From contig NZ_JAEPKU010000030.1 of NCBI RefSeq assembly GCF_016652235.1, positions 1 to 36,493 of the forward strand: a stretch of DNA of 36,493 nucleotides. Direction: 5' to 3'. This DNA comes from Dysgonomonas sp. Marseille-P4677 (GTDB lineage Bacteria; Bacteroidota; Bacteroidia; Bacteroidales; Dysgonomonadaceae). Numbering within the stretch: the stretch's first letter is position 1; every line of letters starts with the position of its first letter. The position numbers and the translations under genes were made by a program. Of the stretch, positions 29,326 to 36,493 are shown one piece after another. The notes beneath the pieces were generated by a model, which saw nothing but the letters and a program-made list of their open reading frames with translations, searched no databases and was not told the origin of the DNA.

Positions 29326-29360
29326 GAACTACTTTGATTGTTAATTCTTTCAGAAAGGAT

Positions 29361-29378
29361 GGTAACATAGAGGTTACC
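29361..29378. promoter_or_regulatory. perfect palindrome GGTAAC-N6-GTTACC
   Basis: An 18-bp element with two perfectly inverted 6-bp half-sites, centred about 58 bp upstream of the predicted start of the leftward oxidoreductase gene. It shares the GTAAC core with the cluster at the HxlR promoter, although the half-site orientation is reversed there. Confidence 0.5.
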
Positions 29379-29399
29379 TATAGAAGGAAAATAAAAAAT

Positions 29400-29423
29400 C
29401 CCTTCGGCCAGATTACCGAAGGG
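29400..29423 (-). terminator. intrinsic terminator of the GH3/TonB-receptor operon
   Basis: A perfect 8-bp stem (CCCTTCGG/CCGAAGGG) with an 8-nt loop is followed leftward by GATTTTTTA. This is a textbook intrinsic terminator, 36 bp past the receptor's stop codon. Confidence 0.87.
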
Positions 29424-29458
29424 AGTGTTTAATTACATTAATTTATTATGAATATGAA

Positions 29459-31783
29459 TCAAAACCGATAATTCAAACCAAATTCAACAGTAAACGGACG
29501 GATATATGAGCCCGACATGATTGTATTGTCTTTCTTTGCAGCATCCTCTTTTGTTAGGATTAAATCTGCATCACTGATAGATCCTGATGCCCCTTTCTGA
29601 TTGAGAAGATTAACAAAAGTACAACTAACGTCTACACTTTTACTTAGTTTATAGCTAACCCCGGCAAATGTTTCCCAACGAGGAGCGAAGTGCAACGTAT
29701 TTGGTTTATTCATATACTGTTTGCTAAAGTAACGTGCGCTACCCCATACTCTCAAATCTTTGTATGTATAACTTGGATCTATTTCTATTAAAACTTTGGA
29801 TATAGCTGTTACATTTTTATCACTGAAATTGTAATTGCTTACTGTTCCATCAGCAAAAGAAACTGTACCTGAGTAGTTCTTATACTTAGGAGCCTGATAA
29901 GTGAATAAGAGGTGAAGATCGAACCCACTAAATGGCTTAAGAATAACGTCAGTAGTCCATCCAATTGTTTCAATGTCGTAATGTGTCATTGGCCTTTCAA
30001 TCTGACTTGGATTATTCGGGTTCATGAAGTTTACAGTTGATCTATATTGGTCTCTTTTTATATAAGTCGCTTTTGAAACCAGACTGATAAGTGGGTGATT
30101 GTAATAAACTCCGAAACCTGCTCCGGGAATCTTTGATTTTTTTAGCTTAGGATCTTTCCCTGACGAGTAACTCTCTAATTGCCCTCCCTGCTCATTATAA
30201 CTTGCTTCGCCTAACAAACCGAATCTATTTGTCATTTTGTATACAATATTTAATGTAAACGCCTTTTTGAACCAATCATCATCAATCCTCAATTTAGGCG
30301 CATTTATTGTGGTATAGGGCAAATTTGTAGCAGGATCTTTTATACTTCTGTCCAAATAATCTCCACGTACGGCATGATATTCGAATCTTGCTCCCGCAGT
30401 CACCTCCAATTGTGGGATAATATTCCATTTGTCAATCAAGTAGATAGCATGTTTATTTTCATGTCCATTATGATATTCGAGTGAAATGTTATCATTGTAA
30501 TTACCGCTTCCCGGAGTATTTGAGGCACCTTCTTGTGCCCAAATGCCTTTTTCATCATTATAATTATATCTGATTAGCTTATTCGGATTCGCCGCAACTT
30601 CCTGATAGTATTGGGTTGTTTCGGTGGTAAATTTATCCACGCCATAATACGATTCCTGGATTCCTATTTTCCAATCATGGTTTCCGGATTTACGTCCAAC
30701 TTCAAATCGTGACATGAACGTCTTTATCGGAGTACGTTTTGATGCCAAAACAAAAATACCCTGAGCATTTCCTGTATATGGGGTTCCATCCTCGTACTGA
30801 TATCTTACTTTAGATGCATCCCTCGAATTTGCTTGATCTATTCCCATTGTGAAAGGAGCAAATATTCCTGCTTTAGCTTCACGATAGCGCAAAATTAAAT
30901 TTGCATTTAAGCCATTGGATAAGGTATTATTACTTATCAAATCGATGGTATTTGAACGAGACCCATAGTCATTTACTATATCACGAGTATAGTGTTTACC
31001 TGTAGATGCATTAATTAGGTCAACCTTACCTGTATTTTCATAATAAGAATCTCTTCCGGATCTGAAATTATCCAATTCCTCTACTTCTCCATTCGTTTTA
31101 TATATGAACGGGCTGTTTTTGTTTGAGATGTTCTTTGCATTGATATACTTATAAAGTACAGATGTAGTCCCTTTTATCCACGAGGTGGTATAGTCTTGAG
31201 ATAGGGCGAACTTATACATCTGAGTTTTATCACCATAATATCGGTCAACTCCTTCTGGTTTGAATGATCCGGGATCGAGACTGGTGTACATCCCGGCTGA
31301 AAACTTTAAGCCATTTTTTGTAATTGGACCGCTAATATTTATAGAGTTTCGTATCAATCCAAAATGATTGGAATTAACAGTACCTTTTCCTTGAAACTTA
31401 TCTGTTCCAAGATTGTCATAAGTACTTACCGAAAAACCTAGATCGCCTACATTAAGAGCTGTCTGGTTAAGATCCAGTAGTTGGAACTTATTTAACATGG
31501 CATCTGATCGCCATGCTGCCGTCGGGAATTCAGGCCAGAAGAAGAATACTACCGGCAGTCCATTCTCCTGAACTGTTGTTCCTCCCACACTTGCCGGAAG
31601 ACCGATATTTACATCACGTGGACCAGTATTACTTGATGCATTGAGCATCACGTTACGGTCTGCTTTTTGTTCGGATTGAACAACTTTGGTTGAGTCTTTT
31701 GTCTGTACATTTTGTGCGTACAAGTTTATTCCGAACAAAGTCAAAGCAAGTGCAACACTTGTATTTCTAATTATATTTTTCAT
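29459..31783 (-). CDS. TonB-dependent outer-membrane receptor without SusD partner
   Basis: A 774-aa beta-barrel receptor. A signal peptide (about 1-23, ending LYAQ) is followed by a plug that includes NVMLNASSNTGPRDVNIGLP and the aromatic segment LPVVFFFWPEFPTAAW. The barrel ends FGLNYRF with the usual terminal phenylalanine. It lacks the carboxypeptidase-like and STN domains of SusC proteins and no susD gene is near. It follows the GH3 gene by 14 bp, so the pair should work together: the receptor imports a glucoside or small oligosaccharide and GH3 cleaves it in the periplasm. The true ligand is unknown. Confidence 0.88.
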   Translation of the reverse strand: MKNIIRNTSVALALTLFGINLYAQNVQTKDSTKVVQSEQKADRNVMLNASSNTGPRDVNIGLPASVGGTTVQENGLPVVFFFWPEFPTAAWRSDAMLNKFQLLDLNQTALNVGDLGFSVSTYDNLGTDKFQGKGTVNSNHFGLIRNSINISGPITKNGLKFSAGMYTSLDPGSFKPEGVDRYYGDKTQMYKFALSQDYTTSWIKGTTSVLYKYINAKNISNKNSPFIYKTNGEVEELDNFRSGRDSYYENTGKVDLINASTGKHYTRDIVNDYGSRSNTIDLISNNTLSNGLNANLILRYREAKAGIFAPFTMGIDQANSRDASKVRYQYEDGTPYTGNAQGIFVLASKRTPIKTFMSRFEVGRKSGNHDWKIGIQESYYGVDKFTTETTQYYQEVAANPNKLIRYNYNDEKGIWAQEGASNTPGSGNYNDNISLEYHNGHENKHAIYLIDKWNIIPQLEVTAGARFEYHAVRGDYLDRSIKDPATNLPYTTINAPKLRIDDDWFKKAFTLNIVYKMTNRFGLLGEASYNEQGGQLESYSSGKDPKLKKSKIPGAGFGVYYNHPLISLVSKATYIKRDQYRSTVNFMNPNNPSQIERPMTHYDIETIGWTTDVILKPFSGFDLHLLFTYQAPKYKNYSGTVSFADGTVSNYNFSDKNVTAISKVLIEIDPSYTYKDLRVWGSARYFSKQYMNKPNTLHFAPRWETFAGVSYKLSKSVDVSCTFVNLLNQKGASGSISDADLILTKEDAAKKDNTIMSGSYIRPFTVEFGLNYRF

Positions 31784-31797
31784 ATTTTATGGAATCG

Positions 31798-34113
31798 TTA
31801 TTTTTTATTAGCGTATTTAGCTGTGCGACCATCTTTTATCACACCTTTCCAATTAAGACCAAATCCAAAGTCGTATATATTTCCTTCTGTATCCTTATGG
31901 CATTCCATATCATATGGAACGTCCTCAAGTTGTTTTTCGACAGTAGACATATTGGCTGGCATCTGTATCGGAAGTAGACCAGATGGTTCATATTTTCCCG
32001 AAATAATGTCAAGAGCTGATTGCGCCGAACCACTGAAGCGTAAAATAATACCATCCATATCTTTTTCAAATTCATTGAATACCATTGGATTGGTTACATT
32101 AATAACGGCTATGACAGGTTTGTTGGCCATCATTTGTCTGGTTGTTAGTAAAATATCCAAATCATTGGCATTACTAGTGCGAGTTGATTTTCCATTGTAA
32201 GAGCGATCCGTAATAGATGGATCTACGACAGGATCTCCTGCGGCAATACTATGTTCGCGGGCTTCAGTTGCAGTATAGGGATTGTATTGTAATGAGATTG
32301 GGACATAACCATTTCCTCCGGATTTACGGTCTAGATCAGAGTATCCACCGTCGCTACTTTTTGGGTTTGATACAAAAACGATGGCAAAATCAGCTTCATT
32401 CGGGTTGGTTGTTACGTTATAATACTTCTTAACGATATCCATAGCAATAGGGTAGTCTAACTTAGATTCAGTCCATATTCCCCACCAATTCTTATTTGCA
32501 GGAGTATATACTTTTGGTATATATACCGTTTTTTTTTCTTTTACAGGGAGAACATTATTTTTATTTTTAAGTAAAACAGATGACTTTATTTGTGCCTCAT
32601 ACCCTGCTTTCATAAATTCAGGGTTGCCAACGATACGTGAGCTTTCTTGCGGATCCAGATAGGCATTCTCGAATAACCCAAGTCTAAAGATGTTTTTTAG
32701 CAATCTTACCGCAGATTGTTGAAAACGAGCTTTCATATACGCTTTCCCATGATCTTTGATTCCCATATTGTAGGCTTCGATGATCGGCCCCATTACATTA
32801 TTACCACCAAATTGGTCCACACCTGCCATTAATGTTATGTAATGTCTTTCTGCAATAGTTTTATCTTCTACACCCCATGGTTTTCCCGCAAAATCACCTG
32901 GAGTTTTACCTTCATTTCCTGTAATGAGCCAGTCTGTACATACTACTCCATCATATCCATATTTCTCTCTTAGCAGATCTGTAATAATGTATTTGCTAAA
33001 TCCATTTCCCAGGTTAGTTCCGTCTGTGGCTTGATTGTAAGATATTGTATAGTAAGGCATAACGGCTGAAGCCATTCCTGTTTTTCCATCTAATTTGAAA
33101 GCTCCTTCAGTAAATGGTTTCAGATGTGTTTCGAAGTTATTTCCCGGATATACGGCAAACTTCCCAAAGGCCCAGTGTCCGTCGCGTCCACCTTCTTCAG
33201 GTCCACCGCTAGGCCAATGTTTCACCATTGCATTGACACTTTGATATCCCCATCCACCTAAAATTTCATCTTTACCGGTAGACGTCTGAAAACCGTCTAC
33301 ATATGCACGTGCCATGTCTGTAACCAATTGAGGTCCTTCGCCGAATGTCATGCCAAGGCGAAACCAGCGAGGCTCGGTTGATAGATCGATTTGCGGAGAC
33401 AAAGCTGTAGTTATACCTAAAGCCCGATATTCAGCAGAAGCTATTTCTCCAAATTTTCTTACTAAGCTTGGGTCAAATGTTGCAGCCAGACCTAGTTCGC
33501 TAGGCCATAGTGATATTTCGCCGCCACGAGCATTAAACTCAGCATTAATAGATGTTGCATGCCGTGGATCGGAGCTTGTATTTCCCGGAATACCGAAGTC
33601 AATACCTTCAAGGTATGCCTGCATCGAGTTATTCCACTTTGCAGCTGTCGCCGGACTTTCTACACCAACAATAAGAACATGGCGAAGATTGTCGTCTTTT
33701 AGAAATGTCTTTTGCTCGTCGGTGAGATCCCATGGATTTGCTCCGCTTTGTTTAAAAGACTTCCCATTATATTTTCCTGAACCGAATCCAGATTCACTTG
33801 CAGGTATAGTTTGATGAATGCTATATAGCATTAATCCTGCAATCTGTTCTACCGACATTCTTTTAGCCAGATCTTTAGCCCGTTCTTCGGCTGGTAATCG
33901 CCAGTCTTCATATTTGTCTAGCTTCCCGTTTTTATTAAGGTCTTTAAAGTGTAAGCCGTTTATTGTTATAATTTTGACCCCGGAAGTGGGTGAATAACCC
34001 AATGTAGGGCCATTGGTATTGGTAACTTGTGAATATCCTCTATCTTGAGGATTTTGGGCTGAGCATAATAGACTCGCACCCAATAGCGCAATACTTAAAA
34101 TTTTTGTTTTCAT
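31798..34113 (-). CDS. GH3 beta-glucosidase / exo-glucanase, exported
   Basis: A 771-aa enzyme with a signal peptide (about 1-19, LLCSA then QNPQ). The (beta/alpha)8 GH3 domain includes PEEGGRDGHWAFGKFAVYPG and YGYDGVVCTDWLITG, whose aspartate (about residue 392) is the nucleophile. The (alpha/beta)6 domain follows, with SVLLKNKNNVLPV, the usual segment at the domain junction, and the tail YDFGFGLNW. Its closest look is to exo-beta-glucanases and plant-type beta-D-glucan glucohydrolases. Near the N-terminus the DLNKNGKLDKYEDWR stretch resembles a calcium-binding or dockerin-like EF loop, often seen in this subgroup. It is the first gene of a two-gene operon with the TonB receptor. Confidence 0.92.
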   Translation of the reverse strand: MKTKILSIALLGASLLCSAQNPQDRGYSQVTNTNGPTLGYSPTSGVKIITINGLHFKDLNKNGKLDKYEDWRLPAEERAKDLAKRMSVEQIAGLMLYSIHQTIPASESGFGSGKYNGKSFKQSGANPWDLTDEQKTFLKDDNLRHVLIVGVESPATAAKWNNSMQAYLEGIDFGIPGNTSSDPRHATSINAEFNARGGEISLWPSELGLAATFDPSLVRKFGEIASAEYRALGITTALSPQIDLSTEPRWFRLGMTFGEGPQLVTDMARAYVDGFQTSTGKDEILGGWGYQSVNAMVKHWPSGGPEEGGRDGHWAFGKFAVYPGNNFETHLKPFTEGAFKLDGKTGMASAVMPYYTISYNQATDGTNLGNGFSKYIITDLLREKYGYDGVVCTDWLITGNEGKTPGDFAGKPWGVEDKTIAERHYITLMAGVDQFGGNNVMGPIIEAYNMGIKDHGKAYMKARFQQSAVRLLKNIFRLGLFENAYLDPQESSRIVGNPEFMKAGYEAQIKSSVLLKNKNNVLPVKEKKTVYIPKVYTPANKNWWGIWTESKLDYPIAMDIVKKYYNVTTNPNEADFAIVFVSNPKSSDGGYSDLDRKSGGNGYVPISLQYNPYTATEAREHSIAAGDPVVDPSITDRSYNGKSTRTSNANDLDILLTTRQMMANKPVIAVINVTNPMVFNEFEKDMDGIILRFSGSAQSALDIISGKYEPSGLLPIQMPANMSTVEKQLEDVPYDMECHKDTEGNIYDFGFGLNWKGVIKDGRTAKYANKK

Positions 34114-34537
34114 AATAATCGTTAATAAAATCTATATTAATTGATGTAGTGCTTTTTTTTATAAAAAATAGTTATTGTTAGCTGAGTCAATTAAGTCTAG
34201 AGCATATTACTCAGGTACTTGTTGACTATATAATATTCAATTCAATCATGTATTGAGTGAATGATTTTTACAAATGGGAGTATACTTTCCTTTATGCCTA
34301 TATTATTGCTGTCAGGTAAGTTCCCAAGAAATTTCCTTTATAATCCAGTTTGTTTTGTTAGATAAAACATGGGATTTGAATGCAAAAGATGTACTTAGTT
34401 ATTCGTTAAATTAAAATTGATAGGTAAGAGTTTAAATTAATTGTCTTACAGATTATTGTTGGTGTTGCCCAGATTCTTGAAATAATTAATTTATTTGGAA
34501 ATATTAAATAATTAATTATCTCGTTATGTATAAATAG
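34114..34537. other. long untranslated stretch upstream of the GH3 gene
   Basis: A 424-bp A/T-rich region with no recognised gene. If the promoter at 34557-34564 drives GH3, most of this is its leader. An imperfect inverted repeat lies near 34236-34262 (ATTCAATTCAAT and ATTGAGTGAAT). A 46-codon ATG-started frame at 34274-34414 on the + strand has no supporting features and I do not call it. Confidence 0.4.
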
Positions 34538-34555
34538 TGTGTCACTCTTGACGCA
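34538..34555. promoter_or_regulatory. operator-like palindrome 1
   Basis: TGTGTCA-CTCT-TGACGCA: two 7-bp half-sites in inverted orientation with one mismatch and a 4-bp spacer. The same half-sites, with the same mismatch, recur 39 bp away. It would cover the predicted start of the leftward promoter at 34557-34564. Confidence 0.6.
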
Positions 34556-34556
34556 G

Positions 34557-34564
34557 CAAATATA
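34557..34564 (-). promoter_or_regulatory. leftward -7 element between two operators
   Basis: Read leftward TATATTTG is an exact TAnnTTTG match, lying exactly between the two palindromes. It predicts a start near 34550 for the GH3/TonB-receptor operon, with a leader of about 436 nt. No good -33 element is visible, since that position is occupied by palindrome 2. Confidence 0.45.
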
Positions 34565-34572
34565 TGAATATT

Positions 34573-34598
34573 ATCGTGTGTCATAATTGACGCACGAT
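34573..34598. promoter_or_regulatory. operator-like palindrome 2 (extended)
   Basis: Arms ATCGTGTGTCA and TGACGCACGAT pair over 11 bp with one mismatch around TAAT. Its core TGTGTCA-N4-TGACGCA (34577-34594) repeats palindrome 1. Likely a binding site of the adjacent Nudix-fold regulator; that assignment is inferred from position. Confidence 0.6.
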
Positions 34599-34660
34599 AT
34601 GTTTAAAAACATATAATTAAAATTATTTGCGGGTGACTTACAATATTTATATTAATGTCC

Positions 34661-34668
34661 TATTTTTG
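34661..34668 (+). promoter_or_regulatory. nudix regulator promoter -7 element
   Basis: TATTTTTG is an exact TAnnTTTG match. It predicts a start near 34675, leaving a leader of only about 12 nt before the ATG at 34687. No clear -33 element is present. Confidence 0.45.
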
Positions 34669-34686
34669 TAAAAAAATGCCTAAGCA

Positions 34687-35433
34687 ATGGAAAAAGAAGG
34701 TTCTTTATTAAATAGAGTAAATTTGAATATGGTAAATGGGGAAGTATATCACCCCGGTTTTTCTCTGGATTGTGTTATTATCGGCTACCATAAAAATAAG
34801 ATTCTAATATTATTAAAGAAATTCCTAAATAAAGTGTGGAATCTTCCGGGCGGATTTATGCTTGCTGAAGAAAAAAACGCAGACGAAGCTGTAAAAAAGA
34901 TATTAAGGAGTAGTATCGGATCAGATGTGGCTTTTTATAAACAATTCTATCTTTTTAGTGATATAGATAGGGAAGATATAGATTTAAAAAAGGAGCATAT
35001 GCGAAACACTGATCATGAAGGTAAAGAGTTTTACCAGCAGCGATTCCTGACCTTGGGGTATTATGCATTCGTTAGATATGAGGATATAGAGCTTCCTTCT
35101 AATTATAAATGGTTTGATTGGGAAGAATTACCTCCATTATATTCAGATCATAAGTCTATAATTGAAAGGGCTATAAAGTTAATACGCGTAATTGATGAAT
35201 ATATTCCAATTGGGTATGGAATGTTGCCTAAGAAGTTTACAATGACCGAATTGAGGAATATACATGAAGCTTTACATGGTACAATTTTGGACAGAAGAAA
35301 CTTTCAACGTAAGGTGTTATCTACAGGAGCTGTTGTAAAATTAGATGAATGTAAGAATGTAAAGACTTATCCTAAACCTATCTTATTTCAATATAATTTA
35401 GATAAGTTTAATAAGCTTGTTCCATTTTTATAA
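34687..35433 (+). CDS. Nudix-fold transcriptional regulator (NrtR/AraR-type)
   Basis: A 248-aa protein with a Nudix domain (about 22-150) and a C-terminal winged helix (about 165-235, YGMLPKKFTMTELRNIHEALHG and DRRNFQRKVLSTGAV). This is the layout of NrtR and of the Bacteroides sugar regulators related to it. The Nudix box reads GGFMLAEE followed by KKILRSSIG, so the metal-binding glutamates of the REUxEE motif are replaced by I, S and S. It should bind a ligand, probably a sugar or sugar phosphate, and not hydrolyse it. It is divergent from the GH3/TonB-receptor operon, its most likely target, and two palindromes lie in the gap. Confidence 0.9.
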   Translation: MEKEGSLLNRVNLNMVNGEVYHPGFSLDCVIIGYHKNKILILLKKFLNKVWNLPGGFMLAEEKNADEAVKKILRSSIGSDVAFYKQFYLFSDIDREDIDLKKEHMRNTDHEGKEFYQQRFLTLGYYAFVRYEDIELPSNYKWFDWEELPPLYSDHKSIIERAIKLIRVIDEYIPIGYGMLPKKFTMTELRNIHEALHGTILDRRNFQRKVLSTGAVVKLDECKNVKTYPKPILFQYNLDKFNKLVPFL

Positions 35434-35464
35434 TATATTTAGTTCAAATCGGATAAACTGAATA

Positions 35465-35962
35465 TTATAGATTTAGATTTAATATCATTAAGTAGTCTTC
35501 ATTGTCTTCTTTAACGATACTAAATCCCATTTTAAAGTATAGCTGTACAGCATAATTTTCTTTTTGTACACTTAATGAGGCCTGTTTATATCCTACTTTA
35601 CGCAAATAATCTATCATATGGGTCATTAAACGAGTTCCAATTCCTTGATTTCTATATTGTTTATATAAGGATATTGCAAATTCAGGTGTCTGGGCATCTA
35701 CATGGCCATAACCTTTTATCTGGTCTGATATAACTCTAACCCACACGGCTCCAATAATTTTGCCATCCAAATTTGCGACTAAACAATAGTCGTCGGCCCT
35801 TTTTCCAAAGTCTTTTATGTAAGCATTTACTTCTGGTATTTCTAATACATTTCTAGGTATAAGGTCCTTTTCGTCAGGCTGATAAATAGCTTCGTATAGC
35901 ATATCTTTCAACTTGTAAATTTCTGATAGGAGTATTTCTCTGATGGTTATATTTGGATTCAT
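35465..35962 (-). CDS. GNAT-family N-acetyltransferase
   Basis: A 165-aa acetyltransferase. The acetyl-CoA pyrophosphate loop (motif A) is LYKQYRNQGIGTRLMTHMIDYLRK, core RNQGIGTRL. Motif B follows, with ASLSVQKENYAVQLYFKMGFSIVKE. The substrate, a small molecule or protein amine, is unknown. Its ATG overlaps the stop codon of the preceding HXXEE gene by 4 bp (ATGA), so the two are translationally coupled. It converges on the Nudix gene with a 31-bp gap and no clear terminator. Confidence 0.9.
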   Translation of the reverse strand: MNPNITIREILLSEIYKLKDMLYEAIYQPDEKDLIPRNVLEIPEVNAYIKDFGKRADDYCLVANLDGKIIGAVWVRVISDQIKGYGHVDAQTPEFAISLYKQYRNQGIGTRLMTHMIDYLRKVGYKQASLSVQKENYAVQLYFKMGFSIVKEDNEDYLMILNLNL

Positions 35963-36486
35963 TTTTTTGTGATTTTATCGAACCAAAAGGCTAATTTATG
36001 GGCAATAATAAGATTGGTAAAAACAATGGCGAGGCCTATAATAGTCCATAGAAGAATATCCTTTATTTGAAATATGTTGTTGTTAACCATATAGTTTAAA
36101 GAAAAGATACAGTATGCGAAGGAGATAAATGTAGTGTAAATAGCAGGTATATATCTGCGTATAATTATCCACTGTATCAAATGAGTAAACAGATGAATGA
36201 AAAAGCCCATAAATATGCCCAGCCATAATAAATACATATCAAAAATAACTGACGCTATTGTAATTATGCTTAATAATATGAATTCCTCGGCAACTGCAAC
36301 TGTAAAAGCCGGAGTAGACAAGTTTTCAAAATGGGATAAGAACCGCTTTGATATTTTGGGATATTTATTAAAAAGAAAATTCTTGTTTTTATTTATCCAG
36401 TATTTAAAAAATATGATCTCTTCAAATTCATGGAGCATAAAAATGATAGGGAATAACCAAACTATGATAGAAAAATTAAATATCAT
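35959..36486 (-). CDS. HXXEE-domain membrane protein
   Basis: A 175-aa predicted integral membrane protein with about five hydrophobic segments. The family motif is at the N-terminus: FMLHEFEEIIFFKYW, with H19-E-F-E22-E23. Further conserved-looking polar residues inside membrane segments are VAVAEEFIL and the histidines in FFIHLFTHLIQW. The HXXEE family has no established function; the buried His and Glu pattern suggests metal binding or catalysis in the membrane. The start is 7 bp from the window edge, and the upstream region is not visible. It is coupled to the GNAT gene. Confidence 0.82.
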   Translation of the reverse strand: MIFNFSIIVWLFPIIFMLHEFEEIIFFKYWINKNKNFLFNKYPKISKRFLSHFENLSTPAFTVAVAEEFILLSIITIASVIFDMYLLWLGIFMGFFIHLFTHLIQWIIIRRYIPAIYTTFISFAYCIFSLNYMVNNNIFQIKDILLWTIIGLAIVFTNLIIAHKLAFWFDKITKK

Positions 36487-36493
36487 ATGATAA

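Noticed and set aside
33350-33814. 154-codon frame on the + strand opposite the GH3 gene
   Set aside because: It mirrors the codons of the GH3 catalytic domain and shows no independent features.
34187-34199. Possible third copy of the TGTGTCA operator (near GAGTCAATTAAGTC)
   Set aside because: Only the left half-site is partly matched and the right half lacks TGAC, so it does not fit the palindrome.
34274-34414. 46-codon ATG-started frame on the + strand in the GH3-Nudix gap
   Set aside because: The peptide has no recognisable domain, signal or conserved motif, no promoter or ribosome-binding site is visible, and it would lie antisense in the predicted GH3 leader.

Overview
The window looks like chromosomal DNA from a member of the Bacteroidota, most likely order Bacteroidales. 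The reasons are an AT-rich sequence, a SusC/SusD pair with an ECF sigma factor and a FecR anti-sigma factor, several glycoside hydrolases with export signals, and repeated matches to the Bacteroidota -7 promoter element TAnnTTTG ahead of genes. The mix resembles Dysgonomonas or a relative, but the genus is only a guess. I see no insertion sequence, prophage, CRISPR array or rRNA operon.

Layout. Positions 1-4345 hold leftward housekeeping genes (folD, mrp, trmB) with a secreted GH172-type (DUF2961) enzyme just behind trmB. An MsbA-like ABC exporter follows (4452-6290). Positions 6434-19210 are one leftward polysaccharide-utilization locus: ECF sigma, FecR, SusC, SusD, a LysO-type exporter split over two genes, a LacZ-like GH2 and a GH63-like lipoprotein, closed by a strong terminator at 6316-6339. 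Rightward tyrS (19484-20776) and a tRNA-Gln(CUG) come next, then a DUF4369-thioredoxin protein interrupted by a -1 frameshift at a G GGA AAA heptamer (21225-22423).

Positions 22420-25343 carry the uxaB-uxaA pair for galacturonate catabolism, preceded by a perfect palindrome and an orphan piece of coding sequence. Positions 25724-29187 look like a redox or electrophile-stress group: a TIGR01777 epimerase, a pirin, a single-cysteine HxlR regulator and a quinone-oxidoreductase-like protein, with GTAAC-based palindromes in two promoter regions. Positions 29459-34113 form a GH3 glucosidase and SusD-less TonB receptor operon. It is divergent from a Nudix-fold transcription factor (34687-35433) whose Nudix box has lost its catalytic glutamates. 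Two near-identical palindromes flank a leftward promoter in the 573-bp gap between them. The window ends with an overlapping GNAT and HXXEE-protein pair.

The least ordinary points are the Nudix regulator with its paired operators, the lysine-exporter-like pair inside a sugar locus, the frameshifted thioredoxin gene, the HxlR/GTAAC mini-regulon and the orphan coding fragment. All function calls come from reading motifs; no database search was run.
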